Positions 1 through 5,976 are shown, counted from the stretch's first letter. The stretch is 8,413 bases of DNA from Xanthobacteraceae bacterium (GCA_030043175.1 JASHYD010000580.1:1-8413), one strand, 5' to 3'. Translations and numbers: made by a program. The notes: generated by a model from the sequence alone, not told the origin.

Positions 1-2
1 CG

Positions 3-1436
3 TTCCAGCAGATGACTGTGCTGGAGCAGCGCGCGGCTGAGATCGTCCAGGCCGATCCTGCTGTCGCGGCCGTCGGTTCCTCGGTCGGCGGCACCACCTA
101 TGGCGGAACGGTCAATAACGGGCGCCTGTTCATCGGCCTCAAGCAACCCTCCGAGCGCGGCGGACTGTCCACCTCAGCCATCGTCGAGCGCATGCGGCTT
201 GCACTCGCAGATATACCGGGCGTGCGCGTCTATATGTGGCCGGCGCAGCAACTGCCCTATCTCGGCGGCCGGCAGAGCCAATCTCAATATCAGTTCACCC
301 TGATGGACGCCGATGCCGAGGAGTTGTCGTTGTGGCTGCCGCGGTTGCAGGAACGCATCCGCCGCATTCCGGGCATCATCGATGTCACCACCGACCGGCA
401 GCTGGGCGGCTTGCAGGCCAATGTGGTGATTGACCGCGCGGCGGCGTCCCGGCTTGGCCTCCAGGTCCAGGACATCGACAACGCGCTCAATAATGCGTTC
501 TCGCAGCGCCAGATCTCGACCATTTTCACCCAGCGTAATCAGTATCGCGTCATCCTCGAGACCGATTTGCAGTTTCAGCAGGATCCCTCAAACATCAATC
601 GCATCTTCATCGGCGGCGGCACCGCTCAAGGCATATCGAACGGCGGTACCCAGGTCCCGCTGGCTGCTGTCGCCCGGATTGAGAAGTCCAACACGCCGCT
701 GTCCGTCAATCACCAATCGCAATTTCCGGCCGCGACGGTGACATGGAATCTCACCGCCGATACCCCGCTCGAGACAGCCGCGAACGCCGTGATGCAGGCG
801 GTCGCCGAGATGCATTTGCCGGATACGTTGCGGACCGACTTCGCCGGCGACATGAAGGTGTTCCGCGAAAGCGCGGCGTCGCAGGAGCTGCTGATCCTCG
901 CGGCCCTGGTCGCAGTCTACATCGTGCTCGGCGTCCTCTACGAGAGTCTCGCCCATCCGCTGACGATTATCTCCACTTTGCCGTCGGCGGGCCTCGGTGC
1001 TTTGCTGGCGCTGACGGTGTTCGGCGCCGAACTCTCGATCATCGCCTTCATCGGCATCATCCTTTTGATCGGGATCGTCAAGAAGAACGGCATCATGCTG
1101 GTGGATTTCGCGCTTGCCGCCCAACGTCGCGGCGACCGCACGGCCGAAGAGGCCATTCACGAGGCCTGCCTGCGGCGCTTCCGCCCGATCGTCATGACCA
1201 CCATGGCGGCACTGCTCGGGGCGGTTCCGCTGCTTGTAGCCACCGGCACCGGCTCCGACCTGCGCCGGCCGCTAGGCATGACCATCATCGGCGGCCTCGC
1301 GGTGTCGCAGTTGCTGACGCTCTACACGACGCCAGTCGTGTATCTGCTGCTTGATCGGCTGCATTGCCGCCTGTGGGGAGAGGCAACCCTCAGGCCATCC
1401 ACGCCTGGCGCGGCTGCGGATGCGCCGGCCGAATGA
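3..1436 (+). CDS. RND (HAE-1) multidrug efflux permease, C-terminal part (5' end outside window)
   Basis: This is the inner-membrane proton-driven pump subunit of a tripartite RND efflux system, cut by the window edge: the frame is open at base 3 (F-Q-Q before the first Met), so the gene starts upstream. The visible ~477 residues begin in the second large periplasmic loop after TM7. They cover the porter/docking subdomains (GGRQSQSQYQFTL, then a stretch resembling the MdtB/MdtC porter domain), then TM8 (LLILAALVAVYIVLGVLYES, about residue 292 from the ATG at 12) to TM12. The signature FIGIILLIGIVKKNGIMLVD of TM10 and the RPIVMTT segment are typical of HAE-1 pumps. A short cytoplasmic tail ends at TGA 1434-1436. 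By family, substrates would be drugs, bile-salt-like or hydrophobic compounds; MdtB/MdtC-like is my best placement, but the exact substrate is unknown. The next gene on this strand is 466 bp away and unrelated, so this is the last gene of its operon. Confidence 0.93.
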   Translation, partial: FQQMTVLEQRAAEIVQADPAVAAVGSSVGGTTYGGTVNNGRLFIGLKQPSERGGLSTSAIVERMRLALADIPGVRVYMWPAQQLPYLGGRQSQSQYQFTLMDADAEELSLWLPRLQERIRRIPGIIDVTTDRQLGGLQANVVIDRAAASRLGLQVQDIDNALNNAFSQRQISTIFTQRNQYRVILETDLQFQQDPSNINRIFIGGGTAQGISNGGTQVPLAAVARIEKSNTPLSVNHQSQFPAATVTWNLTADTPLETAANAVMQAVAEMHLPDTLRTDFAGDMKVFRESAASQELLILAALVAVYIVLGVLYESLAHPLTIISTLPSAGLGALLALTVFGAELSIIAFIGIILLIGIVKKNGIMLVDFALAAQRRGDRTAEEAIHEACLRRFRPIVMTTMAALLGAVPLLVATGTGSDLRRPLGMTIIGGLAVSQLLTLYTTPVVYLLLDRLHCRLWGEATLRPSTPGAAADAPAE

Positions 1437-1445
1437 ACTACTCCA

Positions 1446-1460
1446 AGCCGCCAAGCGGCT
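1446..1460 (+). terminator. Stem-loop just after the RND gene, possible weak terminator
   Basis: A perfect 6-bp inverted repeat AGCCGC-CAA-GCGGCT lies 10 bases after the RND stop codon. The position fits a 3'-end hairpin, but no T-tract follows (GTGCGATAAAG), so it may only protect the transcript end or act with Rho. A chance GC palindrome is also possible. Confidence 0.3.
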
Positions 1461-1594
1461 GTGCGATAAAGGTGGCGGCGACGCGTGGCAGGGCTTGTTT
1501 GCAATGCCGCTCGCGCTCAATCATAGCCACCAGTGCGCGACTACGGGTCAGACCGTCAACTCGCGCACGACCTATGCCGAAACGGAGGCCTGGG

Positions 1595-1744
1595 ATGCGG
1601 GTTTCATTTCGCGATCCGATCCGGCATTCTTTGACTTACGCGTTCCTCTCGTGGCTAGGAGTTGGCATCGCCTTGCAGCGGCTTTTGGTCCGTCGTTCCG
1701 GTTCAACTTTTGCGGTCTGTGGTGGTAGCCGGCCCGCATGTTGA
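1595..1744 (+). CDS. Possible 49-residue membrane peptide
   Basis: This short ORF is not recognised. ATG 1595 is preceded by GGAGG at 1584-1588 with 6-base spacing, a better ribosome binding site than several real genes here have. The peptide has a basic N-terminus (MRVSFRDPIRHS), one hydrophobic stretch (LTYAFLSWLGVGIALQRLLV) and a basic, cysteine-containing C-terminus (CGGSRPAC), which would fit a single-pass small membrane protein. It sits alone between the RND gene and the TctC gene on the same strand. There is no homology argument, and a random ORF of this size is common in GC-rich DNA. It could also be a decayed piece of a larger gene. Confidence 0.22.
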   Translation: MRVSFRDPIRHSLTYAFLSWLGVGIALQRLLVRRSGSTFAVCGGSRPAC

Positions 1745-1751
1745 TGCGGAT

Positions 1752-1767
1752 GCAAGTGGCACTTTGC
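1752..1767. promoter_or_regulatory. Imperfect inverted repeat, possible operator
   Basis: The arms GCAAGTG (1752-1758) and CACTTTGC (1760-1767) are inverse complements except for one extra T. The centre is too short for an RNA hairpin, so if functional it would act as a DNA site. It lies about 140 bp before the TctC start. This is a weak call based on symmetry only. Confidence 0.15.
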
Positions 1768-1852
1768 GATGCACGGTCATTTCGGGCGCGCTGCGCGCAC
1801 TTGTGATTGTGCCCGAACCGCGCTTAACCTTTGCGTCAAGCGGCACCGCCGG

Positions 1853-1864
1853 CTTGTGCACAAG
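1853..1864. promoter_or_regulatory. Perfect 12-bp palindrome CTTGTGCACAAG upstream of the TctC gene
   Basis: CTTGTGCACAAG is fully self-complementary and lies 38 bases before the ATG at 1903. The TTGT-N2-ACAA core resembles operators of FadR/FCD-type GntR repressors, which commonly control sugar-acid and organic-acid catabolic genes. That fits the dehydratase downstream, but no regulator gene is in the window and the assignment is inference from symmetry and position. Confidence 0.3.
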
Positions 1865-1902
1865 ATAGGGCATCATGACAGCCTGATCCGAAAGGAAACG
1901 CC

Positions 1903-2877
1903 ATGCGATTATCGAAGCCGTTTTGCCTGTTAGCGCTTGCCGTCGCGGCGCTTGGCCTTGTCGGCAGTGCGTCGCGTGCCCAGGACTACCCCACCAAGCC
2001 GGTGAAATGGGTGGTGCCCTATCCGCCCGGCGGCACCACCGACCTTCTGGCGCGGCTTATCGGACAGTATCTCTCCGAGCACCTCCGTCAGCAATTCGTC
2101 ATCGACAATCGTCCGGGCGCCGGCAACAACATCGGCACCGAGGTGGTGGTGAACTCGCCGCCCGACGGCTACACGCTTCTCCTGGCCAATCCCGCCAACG
2201 GCATCAACGCAACCCTCTACAAGAGGCTTCCGTTCAACTTCCTGCGCGATATCGCTCCTGTTGCCGGCATCACGCGGGTGCCGAACGTGATGGAAGTCAA
2301 TCCCAATTTCCCGGCGAAGACAGTGGCGGAATTTATCGCTTACGGCAAAGCCAACCCGGGCAAGATCAACATGGCGTCGTCCGGCAACGGCACGTCGGTG
2401 CATCTGTCGGGCGAATTGTTCATGGCCATGACCGGCATCAGGATGACTCACGTGCCGTACCGCGGCGCTGCACCGGCGCTCACTGATCTTATTGCCGGCA
2501 CCGTCGACGTAATGTTCGACAACTTGCCGTCCTCGATCGAGTTCGTCAGATCCGGCAAGCTTCGCGCGCTCGCGGTTACGACAGAAGTCCGCAACGAGGC
2601 GCTGCCCGACGTGCCGGTTGTTGCCGATACTGTGCCGGGCTATGAGGCAAGCGCCTGGTTCGGCATCGGGGCGCCGAAAGGCACGCCCACCGCTATCGTC
2701 GAAAAGATCAACAAATCCGTCAATGAAGCGCTTGCGGATCCCAAGATGAAGGCGCGTCTTGCCGAACTCGGCGGCGTTCCGATGGGCGGCACGCCGGCCG
2801 AGTTCGGCGAGGTCATGGCGTCCGAAACCACCAAATGGCAGAAGGCCGTGAGGTTCTCGGGCGCGTCGATCGAGTGA
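1903..2877 (+). CDS. Tripartite tricarboxylate transporter (Bug/TctC family) periplasmic substrate-binding protein
   Basis: This is a secreted periplasmic solute-binding protein of the Bug/TctC family, which captures carboxylates for TctAB-type transporters. The 324-residue length is normal. Residues 1-26 are a Sec signal peptide: basic MRLSK, a hydrophobic core, and a probable cut after SRA before QDYPTKPVK. Family motifs are clear: VPYPPGGTTDLLAR near the N-terminus, IDNRPGAGNNIGTEVV, PPDGYTLLLANPA, the VPYRGAAPALTDLIAGTVDV ligand-loop region, and the usual C-terminal ending KWQKAVRFSGASIE. The start ATG 1903 is supported by AAAGGA at 1891-1896 and by the signal peptide. The dehydratase gene follows 67 bp downstream on the same strand, suggesting that the ligand is the sugar acid or carboxylate that enzyme uses (inference). 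No TctA or TctB membrane subunit is in the window; orphan Bug proteins like this are very common in alpha- and betaproteobacteria. Confidence 0.93.
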   Translation: MRLSKPFCLLALAVAALGLVGSASRAQDYPTKPVKWVVPYPPGGTTDLLARLIGQYLSEHLRQQFVIDNRPGAGNNIGTEVVVNSPPDGYTLLLANPANGINATLYKRLPFNFLRDIAPVAGITRVPNVMEVNPNFPAKTVAEFIAYGKANPGKINMASSGNGTSVHLSGELFMAMTGIRMTHVPYRGAAPALTDLIAGTVDVMFDNLPSSIEFVRSGKLRALAVTTEVRNEALPDVPVVADTVPGYEASAWFGIGAPKGTPTAIVEKINKSVNEALADPKMKARLAELGGVPMGGTPAEFGEVMASETTKWQKAVRFSGASIE

Positions 2878-2885
2878 CCGAAGGT

Positions 2886-2927
2886 CGGGCGTCGCGCCCG
2901 TTTGAAAACGAGCGGGCGAGCGCCCGC
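2886..2927 (+). repeat. Two adjacent GC hairpins with the same arms, between TctC and dehydratase genes
   Basis: Hairpin 1 is CGGGCG-TCG-CGCCCG (2886-2900). Hairpin 2 has GCGGGC at 2912-2917 and GCCCGC at 2922-2927 with a GAGC loop. The arm words CGGGCG and CGCCCG each occur twice (CGGGCG at 2886 and 2913, CGCCCG at 2895 and 2921), so the outer arms could also pair with each other in an alternative fold. Hairpin 1 begins 8 bases after the TctC stop, and TTTGAAAA follows it. It may act as a partial terminator or as an mRNA stabiliser that sets a lower level of dehydratase than of binding protein, a pattern common in transporter operons. Confidence 0.45.
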
Positions 2928-2944
2928 GCTCCGCTGGATTGCCC

Positions 2945-4669
2945 ATGACCCGCAAACGCCCCGAGGAGCTACGCAGCTATCGCTGGTTCGGCGTCAATGA
3001 TCTGCGGGCGTTCGGCCATCGATCGCGCTTGCGTCAGTTCGGCTACGATTCGCAGGATTGGACCGGCAAGCCGGTGATCGGCATCATCAACACGTGGAGC
3101 GACATCAATGCCTGCCACGGCCACCTGCGCGCGCGGGCACAGGACGTGAAGCGCGGCATCCTGCAGGCGGGCGGGCTGCCGGTTGAGCTGCCGGCGATGT
3201 CGCTGGCCGAGCCGATGGTGAAGCCTACCACCATGCTGTATCGGAATTTTCTCGCCATGGAGACCGAAGAGCTGCTGCGCAGCCATCCGATCGACGGCGC
3301 CGTGCTGATGGGGGGCTGCGATAAGACCACACCCGGCCTCGTCATGGGGGCGATCAGCATGGGATTGCCCGCAATCTACGTGCCGGCCGGCCCGGCGCTG
3401 CGCGGCAACTGGCGCGGTCAGACCCTGGGCTCCGGCTCGGACGCGTGGAGATATTGGGACGAAAAACGCGCCGGCACCATCAGCGACAAGGACTGGGCCG
3501 AGATCGAGGGCGGCATCTCACGTTCCCACGGCACCTGCATGGTGATGGGCACCGCCGCAACCATGATGGCGATCGCCGAAGCGCTTGGCCTTGCGCTGCC
3601 GGGCGCATCGTCGATCCCGGCCGTGGACTCGGGCCACATTCGCATGTGTGCGGCTGCCGGCCGCCGCATCGTCGATATGGTGTGGGAGGATCTGACGCCG
3701 GCGCGCCTCCTCACGCCGGCATCCTTCGACAACGCGGTGCGGGTTCACATGGCGATGGGCGGCTCGACCAATGCCATCATTCACCTGATCGCTATGGCGC
3801 GCCGCGCAGGGATCGCGCTCGACATGAAGCGCTTCGACGACATTTCCCGCGAAGTCCCGGTGCTCGCCAACGTGCGGCCCTCGGGCAAGTACCTGATGGA
3901 GGACTTCTATTACGCGGGCGGCCTGCGCGGCCTGATGGCGGAATTGCGTGATCGGCTCGATCTCAGCTGCCTCACTGTAACCGGCAAGGTTCTCGCCGAT
4001 GGCCTCGACGACGCCAAGGTGCATCTGCCCGACATCATCCATTCGCTCAACGATCCGGTGTCGACCGCCGAGGCGATGGCGGTGCTGGCCGGCAACCTGG
4101 CGCCGCGTGGTTGCGTCATGAAGCCCTCGTCTGCCGATCCGCGGCTCATCAAACATCGCGGGCCCGCACTCGCCTTCGAGGACTACAATCACATGGCGCG
4201 CGAAATCGATCGCGACGATCTCGACGTTACCCCTGACCACGTCATCGTGCTCAAGAATGCCGGTCCCAAGGGCGGGCCCGGCATGCCCGAATGGGGTATG
4301 CTGCCGATCCCCAGAAAGCTCGTGAAAGCGGGCGTGCGCGACATGCTGCGCCTTTCGGATGGCCGCATGAGCGGCACCAGCTACGGCGCCTGCATCCTGC
4401 ATGTGGCGCCCGAAAGCTATGTCGGCGGGCCCCTCGCTTTCGTGCGCACCGGCGACGAGATCGAGGTCGATGCCGCTGCACGAAGCATTCATCTGCACGT
4501 GACCGAAGAGGAACTCGCGCGCCGCCGCAGCGCCTGGCATCCGCCGGTACCGCATTATCAGCGCGGGTACGGCGCGATGTATTCGGCCCACATCGGGCAA
4601 GCCGATGAGGGCTGCGATTTCGATTTTCTGCTCGCGGGGGAGAGGATTCCGGAGCCGGAGATTCATTGA
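2945..4669 (+). CDS. IlvD/Edd-family dehydratase, likely L-arabonate/sugar-acid dehydratase type
   Basis: This is a cytoplasmic [2Fe-2S] dehydratase of 574 residues that would remove water from a dihydroxy- or sugar acid to give a 2-keto acid. The three cluster cysteines are present: C57 (SDINACHGHL), C125 (GGCDKTTP, where K127 is the family's metal-site lysine) and C198 (SRSHGTCMVMGTA). Their spacing matches the L-arabonate dehydratase of Rhizobium exactly, offset by two as I recall its numbering. The catalytic serine is S476 in GRMSGTSYG. Other family blocks are GGSTNAIIHL, PSGKYLMEDFYYAGGL, NLAPRGCVMKPSSA and KNAGPKGGPGMPEWG. The overall layout resembles sugar-acid dehydratases more than biosynthetic dihydroxy-acid dehydratase (IlvD). 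ATG 2945 is chosen over an in-frame TTG at 2939 because GGA at 2936-2938 can serve the ATG; the ribosome binding site is weak either way. It is probably cotranscribed with the TctC gene. The exact substrate cannot be read from sequence. Confidence 0.9.
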   Translation: MTRKRPEELRSYRWFGVNDLRAFGHRSRLRQFGYDSQDWTGKPVIGIINTWSDINACHGHLRARAQDVKRGILQAGGLPVELPAMSLAEPMVKPTTMLYRNFLAMETEELLRSHPIDGAVLMGGCDKTTPGLVMGAISMGLPAIYVPAGPALRGNWRGQTLGSGSDAWRYWDEKRAGTISDKDWAEIEGGISRSHGTCMVMGTAATMMAIAEALGLALPGASSIPAVDSGHIRMCAAAGRRIVDMVWEDLTPARLLTPASFDNAVRVHMAMGGSTNAIIHLIAMARRAGIALDMKRFDDISREVPVLANVRPSGKYLMEDFYYAGGLRGLMAELRDRLDLSCLTVTGKVLADGLDDAKVHLPDIIHSLNDPVSTAEAMAVLAGNLAPRGCVMKPSSADPRLIKHRGPALAFEDYNHMAREIDRDDLDVTPDHVIVLKNAGPKGGPGMPEWGMLPIPRKLVKAGVRDMLRLSDGRMSGTSYGACILHVAPESYVGGPLAFVRTGDEIEVDAAARSIHLHVTEEELARRRSAWHPPVPHYQRGYGAMYSAHIGQADEGCDFDFLLAGERIPEPEIH

Positions 4670-4805
4670 AAAGCTTGGACGCGGTTCATCCCGCCAAGAA
4701 GGGTGGCCGGGCGAGCGAACCAAAAAAGCAGCCGCCTTGGACCTTGTTGCAGGACTGCCGCGATGGAGCGTGCCTTTGCCGCACGCGGGAGGTTCACGCG
4801 ATCAA

Positions 4806-4819
4806 ACCTCAGCTGAGGT
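4806..4819. promoter_or_regulatory. Perfect 14-bp palindrome, possible operator
   Basis: ACCTCAGCTGAGGT is fully self-complementary and lies 158 bp before the sulfite-oxidase-like gene. With no loop it is a DNA-binding-site candidate rather than an RNA hairpin. No regulator is visible nearby, so the function is inferred from symmetry and position only. Confidence 0.28.
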
Positions 4820-4870
4820 ACCCCGCTCGCGGCTGTCGCGCCCTGATTCGCTTGCAACCGGACTCGCCAA

Positions 4871-4891
4871 CGCCAGGTGGTCGCCAGGTGG
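4871..4891 (+). repeat. Tandem direct repeat of CGCCAGGTGG, period 11
   Basis: CGCCAGGTGG occurs at 4871-4880 and 4882-4891, separated by one T. The 11-bp period is close to one helical turn and places both copies on the same DNA face, about 30-50 bp upstream of the TATGCT box at 4923. An activator-site pair is possible, as is simple slippage duplication. Confidence 0.35.
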
Positions 4892-4976
4892 CCAATCTCT
4901 GTTCGCGTCATTACAAATGCGCTATGCTGGGACATCGCATTCTTGTCCAAAGATACCCGCCGATAGGGGGCGCGCT

Positions 4977-5678
4977 ATGAAAATGTCTCGACGCGAGACG
5001 ATGCAGTTTTCCGCCGCGGCCGTGGCCGAATTGTCGATTGCCGGCCTCAAAGCTGAGGACGTTGCGGCCCAGGCGGCGCCGCAGCCTGATGGCTTGGTCG
5101 ACACCCAGCTTCGCAATATCTCGACGTTGCCGCTCAAGCCCGATGGATCGGCTGTCGAGTACACACCCCAGGAGGCCGGCGTGATCACCGGCGTGCTGTG
5201 GCGCACAAAGAACCAGACGCCCGCCGGCGAGTACGACGTGCGCAAGATGAAGATTAAGCTCGATGCGCGAGGTACCGCGAAGCTCTCCGGCACCTTGACC
5301 TTCGACGTTCTCGAAAAGCTGCCGCGGCACTCCTACGTTGTGCGGTTGCAGTGCGGCGCGCCGATGCCGCGCGGCACGGTGAAATGGACGGGCGTGCGCT
5401 TTTCCGATTTTGCCCAGGCGATTGGTGCACAAAGCTTTGCTTACTATAGCCGGCTGGTCGGCTCGGACGGATACTTCATCGATGAGGACATGACGACGCT
5501 GATGCACCCGCAGGTGGTCCTGGCCTGGCAGCTCAATGACGAGCCGATCCCGCCGCAGCACGGCGCGCCGCTGCGCCTGATCATTCCGTTCCGCTACGGC
5601 GCGCGCAGTCTCAAGGCGATTACGGAGATCCAATTCACCGCGACCACATTCGCCCCGCCGAAGCCGTGGCCGACCTGA
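4977..5678 (+). CDS. Small Tat-exported molybdopterin-dependent oxidoreductase-like protein (sulfite oxidase fold)
   Basis: The 233-residue protein carries one sulfite-oxidase-type Moco domain and is probably periplasmic. ATG 4977 is chosen over longer in-frame starts because AGGGGG (4965-4970) lies 6 bases upstream and the N-terminus then shows a twin-arginine motif, SRRETMQ (residues 4-10), followed by an alanine-rich stretch and a likely cut near VAAQA (29-33). C126 in VVRLQCGAP sits where the family's molybdenum-binding cysteine lies. VKWTGV (135-140), SDGY (163-166), HGAPLRLIIPFRYG from H195 and SLKAITEIQF are standard family blocks. The C-terminal dimer domain of true sulfite oxidases is absent. 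Oddities: E18 interrupts the hydrophobic part of the signal peptide, and the family FxRNH block appears as LWRTKNQ (74-80), apparently without its His. No haem-binding or membrane redox partner is next to it. The substrate is unknown, and catalytic activity is likely but not certain. Confidence 0.82.
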   Translation: MKMSRRETMQFSAAAVAELSIAGLKAEDVAAQAAPQPDGLVDTQLRNISTLPLKPDGSAVEYTPQEAGVITGVLWRTKNQTPAGEYDVRKMKIKLDARGTAKLSGTLTFDVLEKLPRHSYVVRLQCGAPMPRGTVKWTGVRFSDFAQAIGAQSFAYYSRLVGSDGYFIDEDMTTLMHPQVVLAWQLNDEPIPPQHGAPLRLIIPFRYGARSLKAITEIQFTATTFAPPKPWPT

Positions 5679-5715
5679 CAAGGGTCAGTCACGCCTCCTG
5701 CCGCCAAACACCTGC

Positions 5716-5743
5716 AAAAACCCGCCAGCAGATCGGCTAGGCG
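5716..5743 (-). terminator. Intrinsic terminator for the pqq operon (minus strand)
   Basis: Read on the minus strand: CGCC, a one-base T bulge, AGC, the loop CGATCT, GCT, GGCG, then GG and five Ts (5720-5716). The 7-bp stem with one bulge followed by a T-run is a classic Rho-independent arrangement. It lies about 234 bp past the pqqE stop and about 40 bp past the stop of the converging gene. On the plus strand it lacks a T-tract, so it should act only on leftward transcripts. Confidence 0.6.
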
Positions 5744-5778
5744 CGGTGTTCGCGTCGGTTCGGCTTCGTTGTCGGGAC

Positions 5779-5847
5779 CCGGCTCACAGGCCGGTACCGC
5801 CGGCACGGTATCAGCTTCATCTGGCTGATGCCGCTCGCCTGCGGCAT
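5779..5847. repeat. Chain of four overlapping inverted repeats
   Basis: Four stems follow one another. A: CCGGC (5779-5783) with GCCGG (5790-5794). B: TACCG (5795-5799) with CGGTA (5806-5810). C: 5806-5815 with 5824-5833, ten pairs including one T-G and a core of ATCAGC/GCTGAT. D: ATGCCGC (5828-5834) with GCGGCAT (5841-5847). C shares bases with both B and D, so the sequence can form either A+B+D or A+C. This resembles attenuator-like or structured 3'-UTR RNA, or a palindromic extragenic repeat unit. Which strand carries the function cannot be told. Confidence 0.5.
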
Positions 5848-5976
5848 ATCCTGTAAAAGAGGTTTGCCCCGAAGGCCGATCTCGTGGTTGGCAACGGCGC
5901 TTGGCTTCGCGCCGATCCCTTGTCGCTTTCGCTTTCGAGCGCCGGCGAATCCACCCGACGGCGACGCCCGGCCCGG

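Larger units (their letters stand above)
1437..1902. other. 466-bp intergenic region between RND pump gene and TctC gene
   Basis: This spacer contains no recognisable full gene. It holds the stem-loop at 1446-1460, a short ORF with a good ribosome binding site (1595-1744), an imperfect inverted repeat at 1752-1767, and a perfect 12-bp palindrome at 1853-1864 shortly before the TctC start. No convincing sigma-70 promoter was found. The nearest candidate, TTGTGA at 1801-1806 with a 17-bp spacer to TTAACC at 1824-1829, has a poor -10. Base composition is somewhat less GC-rich in the stretch 1600-1730 than in the neighbouring genes. The promoter for the TctC-dehydratase pair should lie in the second half of this region. 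Confidence 0.6.
4670..4976. other. 307-bp spacer between dehydratase and sulfite-oxidase-like gene
   Basis: No gene is supported here; the frame of the downstream gene happens to be open back into the dehydratase, but without coding character. The spacer contains a hairpin GCGTGC-N7-GCACGC (4768-4786) with no T-tract, which could end the dehydratase transcript. It also holds the palindrome at 4806-4819, a tandem repeat at 4871-4891, and a weak promoter candidate with a -10-like TATGCT at 4923-4928 and TTCGCG at 4902-4907 (15-bp spacer, poor -35). The ribosome binding site AGGGGG of the next gene is at 4965-4970. Confidence 0.5.
5679..5976. other. 298-bp convergent spacer between sulfite-oxidase-like gene and pqqE
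   Basis: Two genes end toward each other here. The spacer has a minus-strand terminator (5716-5743), a dense set of overlapping inverted repeats (5779-5847), and two more small hairpins: CGGCGC-N8-GCGCCG (5895-5914) and CGCT-TTCG-AGCG (5930-5941). Stop-free frames cross it on both strands, but none has a start with a convincing ribosome binding site or recognisable protein motifs. If the pqq mRNA runs to the terminator, its 3' untranslated part is about 250 bases and strongly structured. A dispersed intergenic repeat copy is the alternative explanation. Confidence 0.5.

Noticed and set aside
2939..2944. TTG start for the dehydratase
   Set aside because: It adds only two residues, and the sole GGA upstream abuts it; ATG 2945 has usable spacing.
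1930..2955. 341-codon minus-strand ORF opposite the TctC gene
   Set aside because: It is an antisense shadow of a clearly recognised Bug protein with no motif of its own.
3518..4723. 401-codon minus-strand ORF opposite the dehydratase
   Set aside because: It is an antisense shadow of GC-rich codons: rich in His/Arg, no domains, no ribosome binding site, and it fully overlaps a well supported gene.
4605..4976. In-frame N-terminal extension of the sulfite-oxidase-like gene back into the dehydratase
   Set aside because: It overlaps the dehydratase 3' end, has no coding character and would bury the twin-arginine signal; ATG 4977 has its own AGGGGG site.
5737..5847. 36-codon minus-strand ORF (MPQASGISQMKLIPCRRY...) in the spacer after pqqE
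   Set aside because: The AGGA before its ATG is only one base away, too close to serve, and the ORF lies wholly inside the hairpin chain and the terminator stem; RNA structure explains the region better.
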